A stretch of DNA of 64,000 nucleotides from positions 7,606,716 to 7,670,715 of the forward strand of contig CP053163.1 in assembly GCA_014607495.2 (NCBI GenBank). The letters run 5' to 3'. This stretch comes from Carposina sasakii (Eukaryota > Arthropoda > Insecta > Lepidoptera > Carposinidae). Both the position numbers and the translations under genes were made by a program. This document shows, piece after piece, positions 1 through 12,200 of this stretch (position 1 is the first letter of the stretch; each line of letters begins with the position of its first letter). Below the pieces are notes generated by a model. The model was not told where the DNA came from. It worked only from the letters and a program-made list of their open reading frames with translations, and made no database searches.

Positions 1-2978
1 TAGATTTCACTTTACCAGACTCAAATTGATTTTTCATAGCCACAAAGTTGAAAATGTCCGCTAAATCGAATGATTTTTTCTTGTATAACTTTATATCGTT
101 GTGTGGTTTTTGCGGGTGTTGCACTAATTTAGGTAGTTTATCTACTTTTTGGTCGGCGAGTACCTTAGGACGAGGTGAAACTTTAGGTTCTTCAATGCTG
201 ACATTATCTATATTTCGTATTTCTTTTTTATCAGGTTGAAATATATTTTTTAAGAAAATATTTTCATTCATAATATCTTTTGAAATATCTTCAGTAGTTG
301 TGACTGAAGGTAGAGTTTGTGGTTCTATTTTAATATTGCTTATGATTGGCTTGAAGCTATCCTCTTCACCTTTTGTTATAAAATCGGTAAATTTTAAACT
401 TTTGGAGGTTGTTGACAAAGTTCGTTCTTCATTTACAGATAAGTTAGGTTGTAAATCTACGGCAGCTTTATTACTATTTTCCCAATACTCATTCGACGAT
501 TTAATTTCTATTAAATTTGGTTCATTTGGTGGATCATTTATTTTATTAGGACTTGCAGTTGAATATAACTGTATAGGCGATGAACTTGGAGAATAAGCTT
601 TTATTCTACGAGGTTCGTAAAAAGTGTTATCGTAATCATATGATTGTGTGATAGTTTCACTTGGAGGAACAAAATCTCGTTCAGTAATCAATTTCACTCT
701 ATTATTTATACCTTTTTCCGAAACTATTTTCTCGTTATTTCTATAGTTTATACCAACATTATAATTGTCTTCTATGCTCGGAGCACTTTCGATTCCTCTT
801 GGCGTGATGAAATTTTCGTTTGTTTGATAACTTTTTGCAGTAGTAATCGGTTCAGGAGTAGGTGAGACTGAATTGTAAGAGTAATCGTTTGTAACTTCCT
901 GCGCAACTTTAAGTTCATTTTGAGTAAATGGATTTGAAGTTGATGCAATATACGTTGGTTTCAATTGACTTGATTCTGGATAGTAATAGTTAAAGTTTTG
1001 GTTATTTTGCAAAACATTTTCATACGCACTTTGTTGATTTTTGTTATATTGATTTTGTTCAGATACTATGTTACTTTGTATATATGAAGCTGTGCCTGGA
1101 TTGCTAAGGTTTGTATCATATTGAGATTGTAACATTCTAGTATATTGATCTTGGGTCATATCGCTAAAGTTAATTTCTATGTCATCTCCAGCTCCGGATG
1201 ATCTAGAAATGGTGTTCTTATTACTAACCTGATCAATATTATTTAAATTAGCATTTAGTCCATATTGCCATCGCCATAGATCTTTAGAATTATCTTGTTC
1301 AGCTTGCTTCAATCCAGAAGCATAGTTAAGCAACTGCGGCATTGGGGGTTTTTCTGTAGTCATTCTTGAAAGATTTTCTGGATTGAGGGATGGTATATGT
1401 GCGCCTTGTGAAGCTAAAAATGTTATTTGTGGTCCTATTTGTGGCAAATTGTTTCCTTTGTTGTTCATTGAACTTGACACAAAATCGACAGTTTTTACGG
1501 GTAGTTGAGAACTCGCTGCAGCCATCATGCCATCTTTATCCCCGCCTTGGGCGAAATCAAATGAAAATGCTTCTGGTGTTCTTCCTGTAAACAAATTTCT
1601 TGTGGGTGGTGGACGAATTGGAATACGATTGGGATTTTCTAATACTTCAAAACCTTTGTCTTCTTGCCATGATTTTTGATTTGGTGGCTTTTTAGCTTCT
1701 TCTGCTAAATTATATTGAACAGCTCTGAAAGAAATAGTTTACATATATTAAGAGTAAATATAAATATATTTGGTTGATGTTTATCGCTTAACAACAAACC
1801 TCTGAATGATTTCGGGTATAGGTGGAGCTACTGGTAAATGGTCTCCACTAGCACGGAATCCGTTCGAATCAGCGATATAGTGTACGGTATAAGTCTGGCC
1901 GTTATCTCCCACATAGGAATAAGATCCTTCCACTACCTGTTCTTCTTTGTCAGTACCTGCGTTTTCCATATGGCTATGTTGCATATAATGCGTCTGATCT
2001 GCTCCAAGTGCTCTGAAAATAACATGGTTTAACTAACTGTATTTTAGTTTCTAATATATACTTTTGAAAATTAATAAAACCTAAAGCGTTGCTCACTATA
2101 AATTGTATGTTCACTGGTAAATATGACCATGTGGGTTGCTATATATTTATATTAAAGTACACTCACTCATAACTAAAGCTTCCATCTAAATCCATTTCAT
2201 TAGATAATCTCAGAATTGGTATAGCAGGTTCAGTGGTAGATCCGAATGGCACTCCTGGGCCGATATAATGATTTTGAAGTTGTACACTCTTCAGTTGATC
2301 AAAGCCTTTATCATTTCTATGTATTTCATGTGACATCATAAGGTTTTGAGGTTTAGGAAAGTTTTTCATAGAAGGATTCATAGGAGGTTGGAAGGGCGAT
2401 TTTCCTTGAAACTTAATATCTATTCTATCCACTGGCTGTTGATATTGGATAGGTTTTAATATACTTCTTACTTCCCTTTTGTCTTCAGGCTGCCTTAAAA
2501 TGTTTTCTGTGTTATTTGATTGATAATTGTGCATTGGCGGCATCGGTGATGATACTTTAAATTTAGCATTTATATCGCTATTATCATCGTCTTCATCATC
2601 ATCGTTAAAATGGGGAAGCAAAGTAGATGATACCATTGGATATGGTGATGGAAATATTGGTGGAGCTCGCGTACCAGTTGGCGGTAGATATTGAAATGGT
2701 AATTTATTGGCGTTATTTACAGGAAAATAGGGAACCGTGGTATGTGATTCAGGTGGTAAATACATTGTGTTGTCTGAGGCAAATACACCGGAGCTCAGTG
2801 ATTGAAATTGCGGTGGAAAATTCATATTTCGTTCTTGATATTTTTGCGAGTGAACGGCACATCTTATTAGTAAAAATATTATTGTTATCTGAAATGAGAT
2901 ATACATTAGTTGTAGAACTTACAGAATGGGGATGATATCCAGGAAATAAACACAGCACATATCACTTACCAGCTTCAT
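1..2978 (-). CDS. RR-1 cuticular protein with very long C-terminal tail, partial (3' end outside window)
   Basis: Spliced CDS complement(join(<1..1724, 1800..2012, 2167..2888, 2970..2978)). Exon 1 encodes only M-K-L and ends at GTAAGT. Exon 2 starts after ...CATTTCAG and completes a signal peptide (MKLITIIFLLIRCAVHS, likely cut before Q18). A Pro/Gln/Asn-rich stretch follows, with an acidic run near residue 100. Exon 3 (213 nt, phase 2 on both sides) is the Rebers-Riddiford RR-1 chitin-binding domain, about residues 238-304: GSYSYVGDNGQTYTVHYIAD, then GDHLP. It ends in the usual PPIPEIIQ. The 75-bp intron 1725-1799 (GTTTGT...TTTCAG) joins IIQR to AVQYNLAEEAKK, as expected in this family. Exon 4 stays open to base 1, giving at least 574 more residues rich in Asn, Ser, Gln and Thr. 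Known for the family: secreted structural protein of chitinous cuticle. The role of the tail is unknown. Introns are 81, 154 and 75 bp. Confidence 0.92.
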
Positions 2979-3048
2979 GTTTTTGAAGCTGTTTTTAATA
3001 TACAATAACAATTTTCACACGTCACTCTCTAACACAAGTAGAAAATAT

Positions 3049-3083
3049 ACTGATAATGAAAATGAATTCCGCATATATTTATA
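3049..3083 (-). promoter_or_regulatory. Core promoter of the first RR-1 gene (TATA box + initiator)
   Basis: On the minus strand a TATAAATA box (3083-3076) is followed by an arthropod initiator TCAGT (3053-3049). The distance from the first T of the TATA box to the initiator A is 32 nt, the canonical spacing. The predicted start at 3051 gives a 73-nt leader before the ATG at 2978. Inferred from motif and spacing only. Confidence 0.6.
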
Positions 3084-3330
3084 TGCACGCAATGCGGTTT
3101 GTGTTCAGGCATTCGTGAAAGATTATCGGTGTAAACTAGGTTTCTCCCATCTTTACAACACTTTTAATACAATTATTTATAACTTAATCGTCCATGGAAA
3201 AATTAACTACAACCCTCAAACGGCCTATCTCATCATATTCGTAGATTATTTTATATGAAATTCAAATTTTCACAATTGTTGTGGCTTCGTGATATCGATG
3301 CCAATATCATAAACACATACATATACAGAT

Positions 3331-3455
3331 GGCTGTGATCCTAAAAAAGGATAGCCAGAACTGCAAGGTCACAAAGGAGATTATACACCCACGTTAGCAT
3401 AGCGGGGCCAGATGGTAATGTTCAGTGACAAGTTGCTTGGTCATCGTCTGAGAGG
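3331..3455 (+). mobile_element. Dispersed repeat fragment (LINE 3'-end family)
   Basis: This stretch resembles 39608-39840 and 44511-44730. All three share a core of the type TAGCATAGC or GGCATTGCGGGG, then TTCAGTGACAAG, then a TCTGAGAGGA-like segment. The longer copies continue into a segment ending GTATTCTAGTGAAG..CC, typical of lepidopteran LINE tails. The present copy is truncated. Family assignment is inference. Confidence 0.45.
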
Positions 3456-4155
3456 ACATCTCTGTTCCATCACAATCTGCTAATCGGGAAAGACAAATAC
3501 AATGATTATGTATTTAAGGGAAAGAGCTCTGTATGAATCAATCGGAGCATAGAATCATATGACCGTTTTATTTGGATGAATATAATACTTTGAGAATAAA
3601 TAAATCAACACTCTTAAAAAAAAACAGTTATTTAAATTAAATCATCACCAAAACGAAGCAGTAATTGTATCAAGAATTTTAAATTGTCATTACATTCGCG
3701 TTTGCAACAAATTAAAAGCTTGATAAGTGTCTTCGTAAAGCGTTTTATTATTATTTTTGGTGATGCAACTTCAGATTTAAGGGTCACTGGCTTTAAACAG
3801 GTTTTTAAAGTTCTGGTAACTTGTGGTAGGTATGTTGTGAGTTTATTTTATATACCTACGGATATGTTCCAAAAAGTAGGGCAGCCGAAACTACAGGATT
3901 GTGAATATCCTATAGTGGGTTTTTAATGGCTTATTAAGCAAGAATGACAATAGCTATATACAATATTATAATTACGGCTGGTATTTTTTTAGTTATAGGT
4001 TACTGCTTTTTTTTAGTTATAGGTCTGATTCGTAGTGTTACATTAGAGGTATCATAAAAATATTCTAATGAGAAGTATGGACATAGGACTAAATAAAACT
4101 GATAGAAACCTTGGCCAGGCCTGATTCGATACGTGGTAGTCCGACTAATCAAAAC

Positions 4156-4188
4156 TATGTGCCCTGCCCATTGCCACTTCAGCTTGCT
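4156..4188 (-). mobile_element. Small LINE relic (KLKWQWAGH)
   Basis: Minus-strand translation gives KLKWQWAGHI, a conserved C-terminal piece of insect non-LTR retrotransposon ORF2 proteins (K.KW.WAGHIAR). Only this short segment is readable and frame is lost on both sides. It lies just upstream of, and opposite to, the RTE-like fragment at 4295. Confidence 0.45.
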
Positions 4189-4294
4189 ACCGTTGAGCTA
4201 GTGTATGCGGTCTGATTCGATATCCCAAGCATAGTCCAGATCTTGAGCGAGGTACATAGTTAGATCTTGTTTTTTCAGACCAAAATTATAGGTA

Positions 4295-4488
4295 ATTGAA
4301 AGTGTGGATGGATATAAAGGAAGAGGTAGACCAAAGAAGTGTTGGATGGACTGTGTGAGGGAGGATATGCGTGTACTGGGAGTGAGCAATGAGATGACGG
4401 ATAATAGGGATGAATGGAAGAAAAGAACATATTGCGCCGACCCCAAATAAATGGGAACAGGGCAGGAAGATGATGATGATGATGATAT
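4295..4488 (+). mobile_element. RTE-like LINE, C-terminal end of ORF2 plus (GAT)n tail
   Basis: Plus-strand translation contains GRGRPKKCWMDCVREDMRV, then EWKKRTYCADPK and a stop at 4448-4450. This is the hallmark end of RTE-type ORF2 proteins in Lepidoptera (GRGRPK..W.DCV..DM). After the stop comes a short 3' UTR and (GAT)n at 4469-4487. The copy is 5'-truncated, keeping about the last 50 codons. The last bases of the window (63960-64000) look like the same 3' end in the opposite orientation. Confidence 0.75.
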
Positions 4489-6218
4489 AACCTGTCCAAT
4501 ATTTGTCTTACATTTCAACCCTCTAAGCAATTGTTACAGCAATACAAATGTAGATCAAATTTGCAAATCTTTCACTATGTCATTTATTTCTTTTCAGGTA
4601 TGTACGTACACTTTTCTACGCAGATGTATTATGCCAACGTTACATATTGTAAAGGTAAGTAATTAAATACGTCGTAAACATCAAGTGTAGGGAGATCAGT
4701 CATAGAAGTATTATTATAACTCATCCAATGTTACCTCCAGATTTTTGATTTTACTACTAAATTTAAACTTTTAACTCATGAGCGCGGGGGGGGGCTAGGA
4801 GAATTGCGTCCGTTTCATAGTATGCAGTGACACAGAAAATGTGGTCATACATATAGTAATTAGCGTCATCACCATCGGAACTACTCTATGAAACGGACAA
4901 TACACGTTGAGTCGTTTTACCCTAAAAAACCCAAAAAAAATCCCCTAAAAGTCCCCCCAGTTGTTATATTTCCCCCTAAATTTAGAGGTAAAACCCCTAA
5001 ATTGTCACCACTGCATAATTTTCCTTATCCCGTTATTTACGGAGTCGGCGCAATATGGTTTCTGTCAAAACTCATATAGCCAAGAATTGGTGGTGTTTGT
5101 TCTACGACCGGCTACCTGCCTGCCAACCCTTCTCGGGTATAGCTAAGTGGCAATTTTAGTATATTAAAATCATAGGAGTATTATATTTTCAGTCGACAAT
5201 GACGAAAATAACGAACTCCCTAAATGAGTCGCTTCCTATTGCAATTAAAATAATGATGATGAACATCTATCTATTCAAGAAACGTTGTTAATTTGTCTAA
5301 GTCCCTAGAATACAAAAATTTGACTGTCAAACTTTATTTACTTCAACTCTTCTTATTATATTTACGTAACGTAGTACTATGTGACATGCGTACTATGTTC
5401 CACCATAATTAGTTACCTCAACAGGTTTATTAGCTACTAGTAGTCAGCTGTTGTCATTGTTTCGGAAATTGTTCCTAAAGTACCTGTTATTTACTCATAA
5501 TATCCCATATTTATCTTGGAAACTATATCCATAAAATGTTAAAAATATAGAGTTGTGCAAAAAAATTTGTGTCGGGAGATGATACAGATTCAGTTTTCCA
5601 AGAAAGATGTAGGCATGTACTAGTAGATAAATTTTTAAATCTTTTTTCAGCACATCTTAAAATGGATAAATTGATAGAGTGAACTGGTAGGTACTTAATT
5701 TAAGCTACAGTTATTTATTTACTAGATATTACATAGTATAAGCAACAGGTATCGATTATACAGAAACTTAGGTATAGTAATACTACAATAAAACACCATA
5801 GGTATATTGGACAATGAATGTATTAAATTATCATCACAATCTCACTGGCACTTAAATAATCGTATCACAAACATTTTCAAAATTGCAGTTATCTCGCTCA
5901 CAATGGCAATCGTGATCGGGATGACTGATGGCATTACCGAGGTCTGTGGGGACCTTAATAAAAATACTAAAAGTCTTTGTACATCATTATGAAGTATACG
6001 ATTATTAATCGATTCCTTCAAGTCATACTCGTACGCGGCGATGACAATAACTTCAAACTATGCGTCATCCAATCGATACTTTGATCGATTTTAATCGTAT
6101 ACTTGGTTGCCTCAAAATAGGTGTTTTATGAGGCACTATTTTCTTAAAATAATCTGGTAATCTAAGGTAATCGAAAAATTTGGATACGTTAACCTATTTC
6201 TATTTATGGCTACTTAAT

Positions 6219-9200
6219 TTACTTCCCGTATGTAGGTTTATTGGGGTAGTTATTTGTGGGGTAATTGTTTGTAGGGTAATTATTCGTAGGGTAATTGTTT
6301 GATGGGTAATTGTTTGATGGGTAATTGTTTGATGGGTAATTGTTTGACGGGTAATTGTTTGACGGGTAATTGTTTGACGGGTAATTGTTTGACGGGTAAT
6401 TGTTTGACGGGTAATTGTTTGATGGGTAATTGTTTATCGGCTTCTTCGTCGCTTCCTCCTTAGCCTGCTGGTCCAAAGATCTGTAACAAAAAAACGACTT
6501 TAAAGCCCAGCAGTCATAGTAATAAGTCAGTGACTTGTTCAAGTTACTTTTCTGTACTCTAATACTCAATTTGTAAACATGTTTTTCTATTAAAATTCCT
6601 ACAGCTCATTTGTCTTCTTAGAAAAAATGTAGCAGAGATGGGTTAATGGTTAGCACTCGACATTCGGCCCTGGCTTGACCTACCGCCCATTCAATGATAT
6701 GCTAATTTTTGATCCCCGTAACCGATAGGCGCGGTTACATATGTTCGAATACATAATTTAGCATCTTTGGTATATTCTTGAAGCCAATTGCAATCTCAAA
6801 TGATTTTTTAAATTAATAGACTATCTCAACGAAAATTACGCGCCAAGTTCACTGAGTCATTAACCGGATAGGCTATGGACGAAAATGAAAAATGTAATTC
6901 AATATTACACTTATTGCATTACATATAGATTACTCTCTATATTATTTATAGTTAATGGCCTTATCTGCATTTACGCTAGCTATTAGTCAAAATATTTTTT
7001 TCTTTAAAAAAATGAAACTTGGATTGAAATTGGTTTCTCTCTACCGGATAAGTAGGTATTTAGTCATTTATCTTATATCACCATATATCTAAATAAAGTA
7101 GCTTAAGAAAAAAATGAATAGGTGTAGCAAAAAAGTCACGTATATATACAATAACGAAGGGTACGTATTCTATACTATAATGCTGGGAATATTTTAAAAT
7201 CGTGCGAAATTTATAGTGTCTAGTGTTTATGTTAGTTTTTTTTATAGACAGATATTAATTATTTTTCGTGAAAAAATCCTGCTACGCGCGTCTATGTGCA
7301 TTTATGCAGAAAAACGCAGTCTATTTACTCAACTTTGGACCCTAATATTTTGGAAACCAGACACTTCCCAGGTATGCTTCCATGGAGAAAAATGATCGTG
7401 ATGATGAGGAGATTCCGTAGTTTTCGGGAACGTTGACGACCAAAAATCATCCTGTATATGTTTGTTAAGTTTATTCCAAGATACAAGATAACAATATACC
7501 TACTATATCTATTTTCCACTAGTCTGTCGTTTGAGAAAAACAAAGAGGTTATTTTCTAGTTTTGATAAATTCGGCCGTAAATCATAGTGATGATGATCTT
7601 CGACCGTATTTCGGTCAAGGCGACCAATCTCTACGGAGATTGGCCAGGTACGCAGGAGATATTATAGTGCACGAGTGTGCGCACACACAGATGCACTCTC
7701 TATTCCGTTACTCTCATAGTCCGATGGGACTGAAAGCCGACACGACCGGAGAGAGATCAGGCGCAGGACCAACGGCTTTACGTGCTTTCCGAGGCACGAG
7801 CTAAGTGACAATTTTGCAACATTAAAATCTGTACATGAATTAAATTCATTGGTACAGGCCCGTGACTGGGATCAAACTTACATAGTAGTGTTAATAATAC
7901 TATATGCGATGAATTCTAATTAATATGTAAAACTTCAAGTTAAAATTATTTGTTCAATATGAAATGAATAATTATTTTACAACTAATCTCACTTCAAGTT
8001 CTTTTACGACAATCCATAGAGATTCTGATGTGTGTTATTATTTGCCCATTGGTAGGTACGAGTATTTCATACGATGACGTGCGACGTGCACACATATCAA
8101 TATTCTCCAAAAATCATGACCCCCAAGATTGCAATTCTTATAACTTTTTTATACCGACAATAAGACAGCTTAGAAAAGATCCAAACATTAATTCTCAACA
8201 TATTTTCATTATTCTTTTACACAACACATTTCTACTTTGTTTGTTATTTTCTTACAGCCATTTGTTAGAAATCACTAACAAGTTGGGCTCGTAACTCACT
8301 CAACTGTATGCTACAGAATTTGAGGGTGGTCAGGGAAAAGTGAGGAAAATCGTAAAACTTTCTTTAACATTTCCGGACACTAATATGTAGGGCGTAGGGT
8401 GCCTTATGATTTCGTTATTTTTGGTCTGTTTTTTAAGCAGTCGGGTTTTTGGATTTTTTTATATTTTTTTTAATTTTATACTTTTTTGTTATGAGTACCT
8501 AGCTAATAATAGGTACGCTTCAAGAAATATGCTCAACATGCTCGGCAGTAAGAAGTTTTCGTCTTGCTTCTGTCTAAAAACTTATACTGGGTGTAAAAAA
8601 CAACTTTGTTATTTTAATACCTCGTATTCTTTGTAAGGTTACGATCATTTTCTTCTATGGAATCAACCCTGGGAAACGACAAAAAAAATTATGAAAAAAT
8701 ACTGTCATTTTATTGCAAGCAATGTGATGTACATTATGTACATCACGATGTATGTGAGAATGGTTGTTACGCAACTTTCAATTGATATAGATCCTAAACG
8801 GTTAGTCGAATCGAAAAATGTTGAGAGAAACATAAAAATGATTTTTAAATACCTATTCAACGATACCCCACTCGATATAGTTTGTCGACTTTAATTTTTA
8901 TCATTTTCACAAATGGCGTTCAGTAGTTGCCATATTGGATCATGTCTTTAGTGACATTCGCCGGACTAAGAGGAATCGATTGACGTATGAATCATAAAAA
9001 TCGGCCGAGGTGTTTGGTCTGTGTAGTGCTTCAAAGGAACATACAAACATACGTATGTATGTATACATAGGTTGTTAAACACAATACCACTCCTTTGCGT
9101 TGCGCAGTCGGATAATAAAGATATAAGAGGATCGCCTGCGTAGAATACAGAATATAGCATATCTACCTATATATCCTTTTCCGTACTTCTGACTATATCT

Positions 9201-12200
9201 ATAAAATCTATCGAAAATTAGTGATTATCTTTTGACCCGAAACTAGGTAGGTAAAAAGAAACAACTTTCACTATGGGACCAACTCCGAAATATTGAAAAA
9301 AAAAAATCTGCTGTTCCATACATTTCAGTACAGTAATTATTCGAGATTGTATGGAACAGCTGATTTTCTTTTCAATATTTCGGAATTGGTCCCATAGTAA
9401 GAAAGTAGAAAGTTATTTCTTTTTATCTACCTAGTTTCGTGTCAAAAGATAATCACAAATTTTGGATAGACCTTATACAGGTGATTTTTGGTCGTCAACG
9501 CTCCCGAAAACTACGAATCTCCTCATCATCACGATCATTCTTCTTCATGGTAGCATACCTGGGAAGTGTCTGGTACCCAAGATATTAGGGTCCAAAGTTG
9601 AGTAAATAGACTGCGTTTTTCTGCATAAATGCACATAGACGCGCGTAGGAACATTTTTTTACAATAAATAATTAATATCTGTGTATGAAAAAGCTAGCAT
9701 AAACACTGGACACTATAAATTTCACCCGATCAAGTAAAAAAAAATTTTTTTTTTAAACTACTCTATTTCTCAGATTTTTTTTGGCATAAACTTACTTTAT
9801 TTGATGTATAGACTACGTACCCTACGTGAAGGGTGGCAACGAAAAAACATTCTGTATATGCATAAAATCAAGAAGAGGAAGAGGTATGTAACAAACAAAT
9901 AAATAAACTTACTTTCACGTTTATAATATTGGTTGGGACGCATTTAAGAGAAAAGGGTATTTAAGAGAAAAGGTCTTTTTCGTTATGGAAGTTAAATTGT
10001 ACTTTGTGAGCGATATTATTTAATGTTTCCGTAGTACGCCTTCTTAACATGTACGTCTTCTAATTTAAGATTCTCGAACGTTTTACCGAAAACGGAAAGA
10101 ATGTAAACAAAGTACTTACGCCTGAATAGCAGCAGGAATGGGCGGAGGCGTTGGCAAATGGTCACCAGTGGCGTGATAGCCAGTGTCATCAGCCCAGTAG
10201 GTGACGGTGTAGGTTCTTCCATCAGCGCCCACGTAGGAGTACCAGCCCTTCTTCACGTTGCTCTCGTGGTCAGTGTTGGGATTGATGAGGTAGCCACTCT
10301 CTCCCACGTTAGTGCCGTCCGAGATTTGGTATCTGTTGAAAAGATTAATCAAATAAAAGTTTTGCTTTTTCTAAAAATATAATCGTTGTCTATGTAATAT
10401 AAAATTTATAGTCATTTGAACGGCATTGTTATTAGATACAATACGCAGATGTAAACATTAATCTCGTATCTGTGTAATCGTTGCTCTATCTATACTATTA
10501 AAATTAATGGTTTCTTCACTTCGTAAACAAGAAAGTGTGGCATTTTACTCGGTAATATGATTATGAAAGTGAATACTCTGGAATTCATACTTAGAGATGT
10601 GAAAATAAATATAAACCTACCTATTGAAGATTGACTTCTTATTATTACTGTATAATATAGGTAGCACAAATGAGAGGGAGAGAGCAAGGGAATCGCTATC
10701 AAATCTGCGAAAAAGTTATCTATGATACTACATTAAATAAATTATCTTGTGTTTACGAGTATGTTATGTCTATCATGTAATAAGAGACTTTAGGAACTAA
10801 GATAGGTGTTCATTTGATGACGCATCACCAGTACCTATACAGTTGTAATTTTATCTGAATTTATCTTAATTTATTTGTCTTCAAAAATAACTTTCGATGG
10901 TATCCGGATAATCAATGAAAAATAGTGGACAAGCGTTCAGATATATTTTCCCATAGTCGTTATCCTGTCAAAATCTAAACCTAACAAATGCTATTGAAAC
11001 TGGCAAAATCTTTTGTATTTTTTGAACGCGGTCCCAAAAACGAAACAGAGTCCGACACAAAAAGTCGATTCGAATCGCTGCGTTCGTTAAAATTTTACAT
11101 ACGAATATGGATGGACAAAATAAAATATATCTCCTGGCGAAGTTCGACAGCTCTGCGAAAAAGCAAAAAGAAATCTGTGTGTAGAATAAGAAATATAACT
11201 ATGATGCCTGTGGCCCACGGTAATGTAACTTAATATGATGCTAGGATCATGAGATTAAGTTGTAACCTTGACTCTTATATTCTAATAAAAACTTAGTAGA
11301 ACCATAATGAAAACTATCGTAAGAAAAAAATCTGAAATATACTCAGGAGACCTACTCCATGTCAAATATACAAATTGTAAATGTAACGTTTCTGTTATTG
11401 TTATTATCTATGACTCTAAATAATATTAATAAGGTTACTTTCTCTTTTATGTCACACTATCAAATTGTATTAGGAGATACATTACATATAATAATAATAA
11501 AAAAATAATTTAGAGGAACAGTATTCTTTAAAGTACTACCTCTTCCCCTTTGTAGTCAAGTTAAAACTAAACAACCAAATAATATTTATTATTCAACATA
11601 TTTACTATCGGACTTCATTAAAACAAAATTCGCCAAACTCTTAGCGCTGAGCAGAGGGTATTCAATCAAGTAGAACTTTAGGTTTGACAGTTTCTCGTAG
11701 GTTTCTCTTATTTGACAAGAGGTCATAAATCACAAAAAGGTACGAATTTCCGCTAATTGTTGCTCTACATTGCTTTACATTCACATAATATTATAGATTT
11801 CTATAACCTGCTATGAAAAAAAGAAGGTTGACCAATGCTAGATATTATCAAGGCGATGTTTTTGGTGATATCATTCTCATGTAAATTGTAAAGGGGATGA
11901 AAATAAATATTTATTTAATTTTTTTATGTGTGGTTACCAGGTTAAGTGACTGACTCTAAATTAATTGGATTCACAAAATTTGGATCAGCAATTAATGAAA
12001 AAACTTGCAAGTGGTATTAAAATATAAATTATACTGGAATCAATATTAATGATCGGATTATCTCAGAGTCCCTACGAGTACTCTAGTTTGAAGTAACGTA
12101 ACAAGCTACAAGTACCCGAACAACAATACACAATACATGCTAGTATTACCACAAAATACTGGCAATTAACTAAGCACATGCTTAGCTGACTAGGTGAAGT

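Larger units (their letters stand above)
3084..6218. other. Intergenic region between the two RR-1 genes
   Basis: No gene seen. It holds upstream DNA of the first gene, a dispersed repeat at 3331-3455, LINE scraps at 4156-4188 and 4295-4488, and a short dispersed repeat at about 5040-5165. The last starts with the GGAGTCGGCGCAATATG sequence also found at RTE-like LINE tails. The remainder is AT-rich without open frames of note. A clear poly(A) signal for the gene ending at 6219 was not found close to its stop. Confidence 0.6.
6481..10119 (-). other. Intron 3 of the second RR-1 gene, loaded with MITEs
   Basis: Donor CAGGC|GTAAGT at 10119, acceptor GTTACAG at 6481. It holds two oppositely oriented copies of one repeat (7142-7459 and 9474-9862), a SINE-like repeat (about 7580-7870), a composite nested repeat (8438-9112) and a long palindrome (9199-9477). 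ORFs inside it are repeat-derived. Confidence 0.85.

Noticed and set aside
2163..2906. ATG at 2906 as the start of the first RR-1 gene (MYISFQ...)
   Set aside because: The ATG lies in the intron. An M-K-L exon at 2970-2978 with GTAAGT and an acceptor at 2889 gives the standard family start and a proper signal peptide.
7562..7804. 80-codon ORF with balanced base composition
   Set aside because: It lies in a SINE-like repeat within an intron on the opposite strand.
8691..8894. 67-codon ORF similar to 43035-43232 (65 codons), looking like a conserved protein pair
   Set aside because: The DNA similarity extends well outside the ORFs over two copies of one dispersed repeat.
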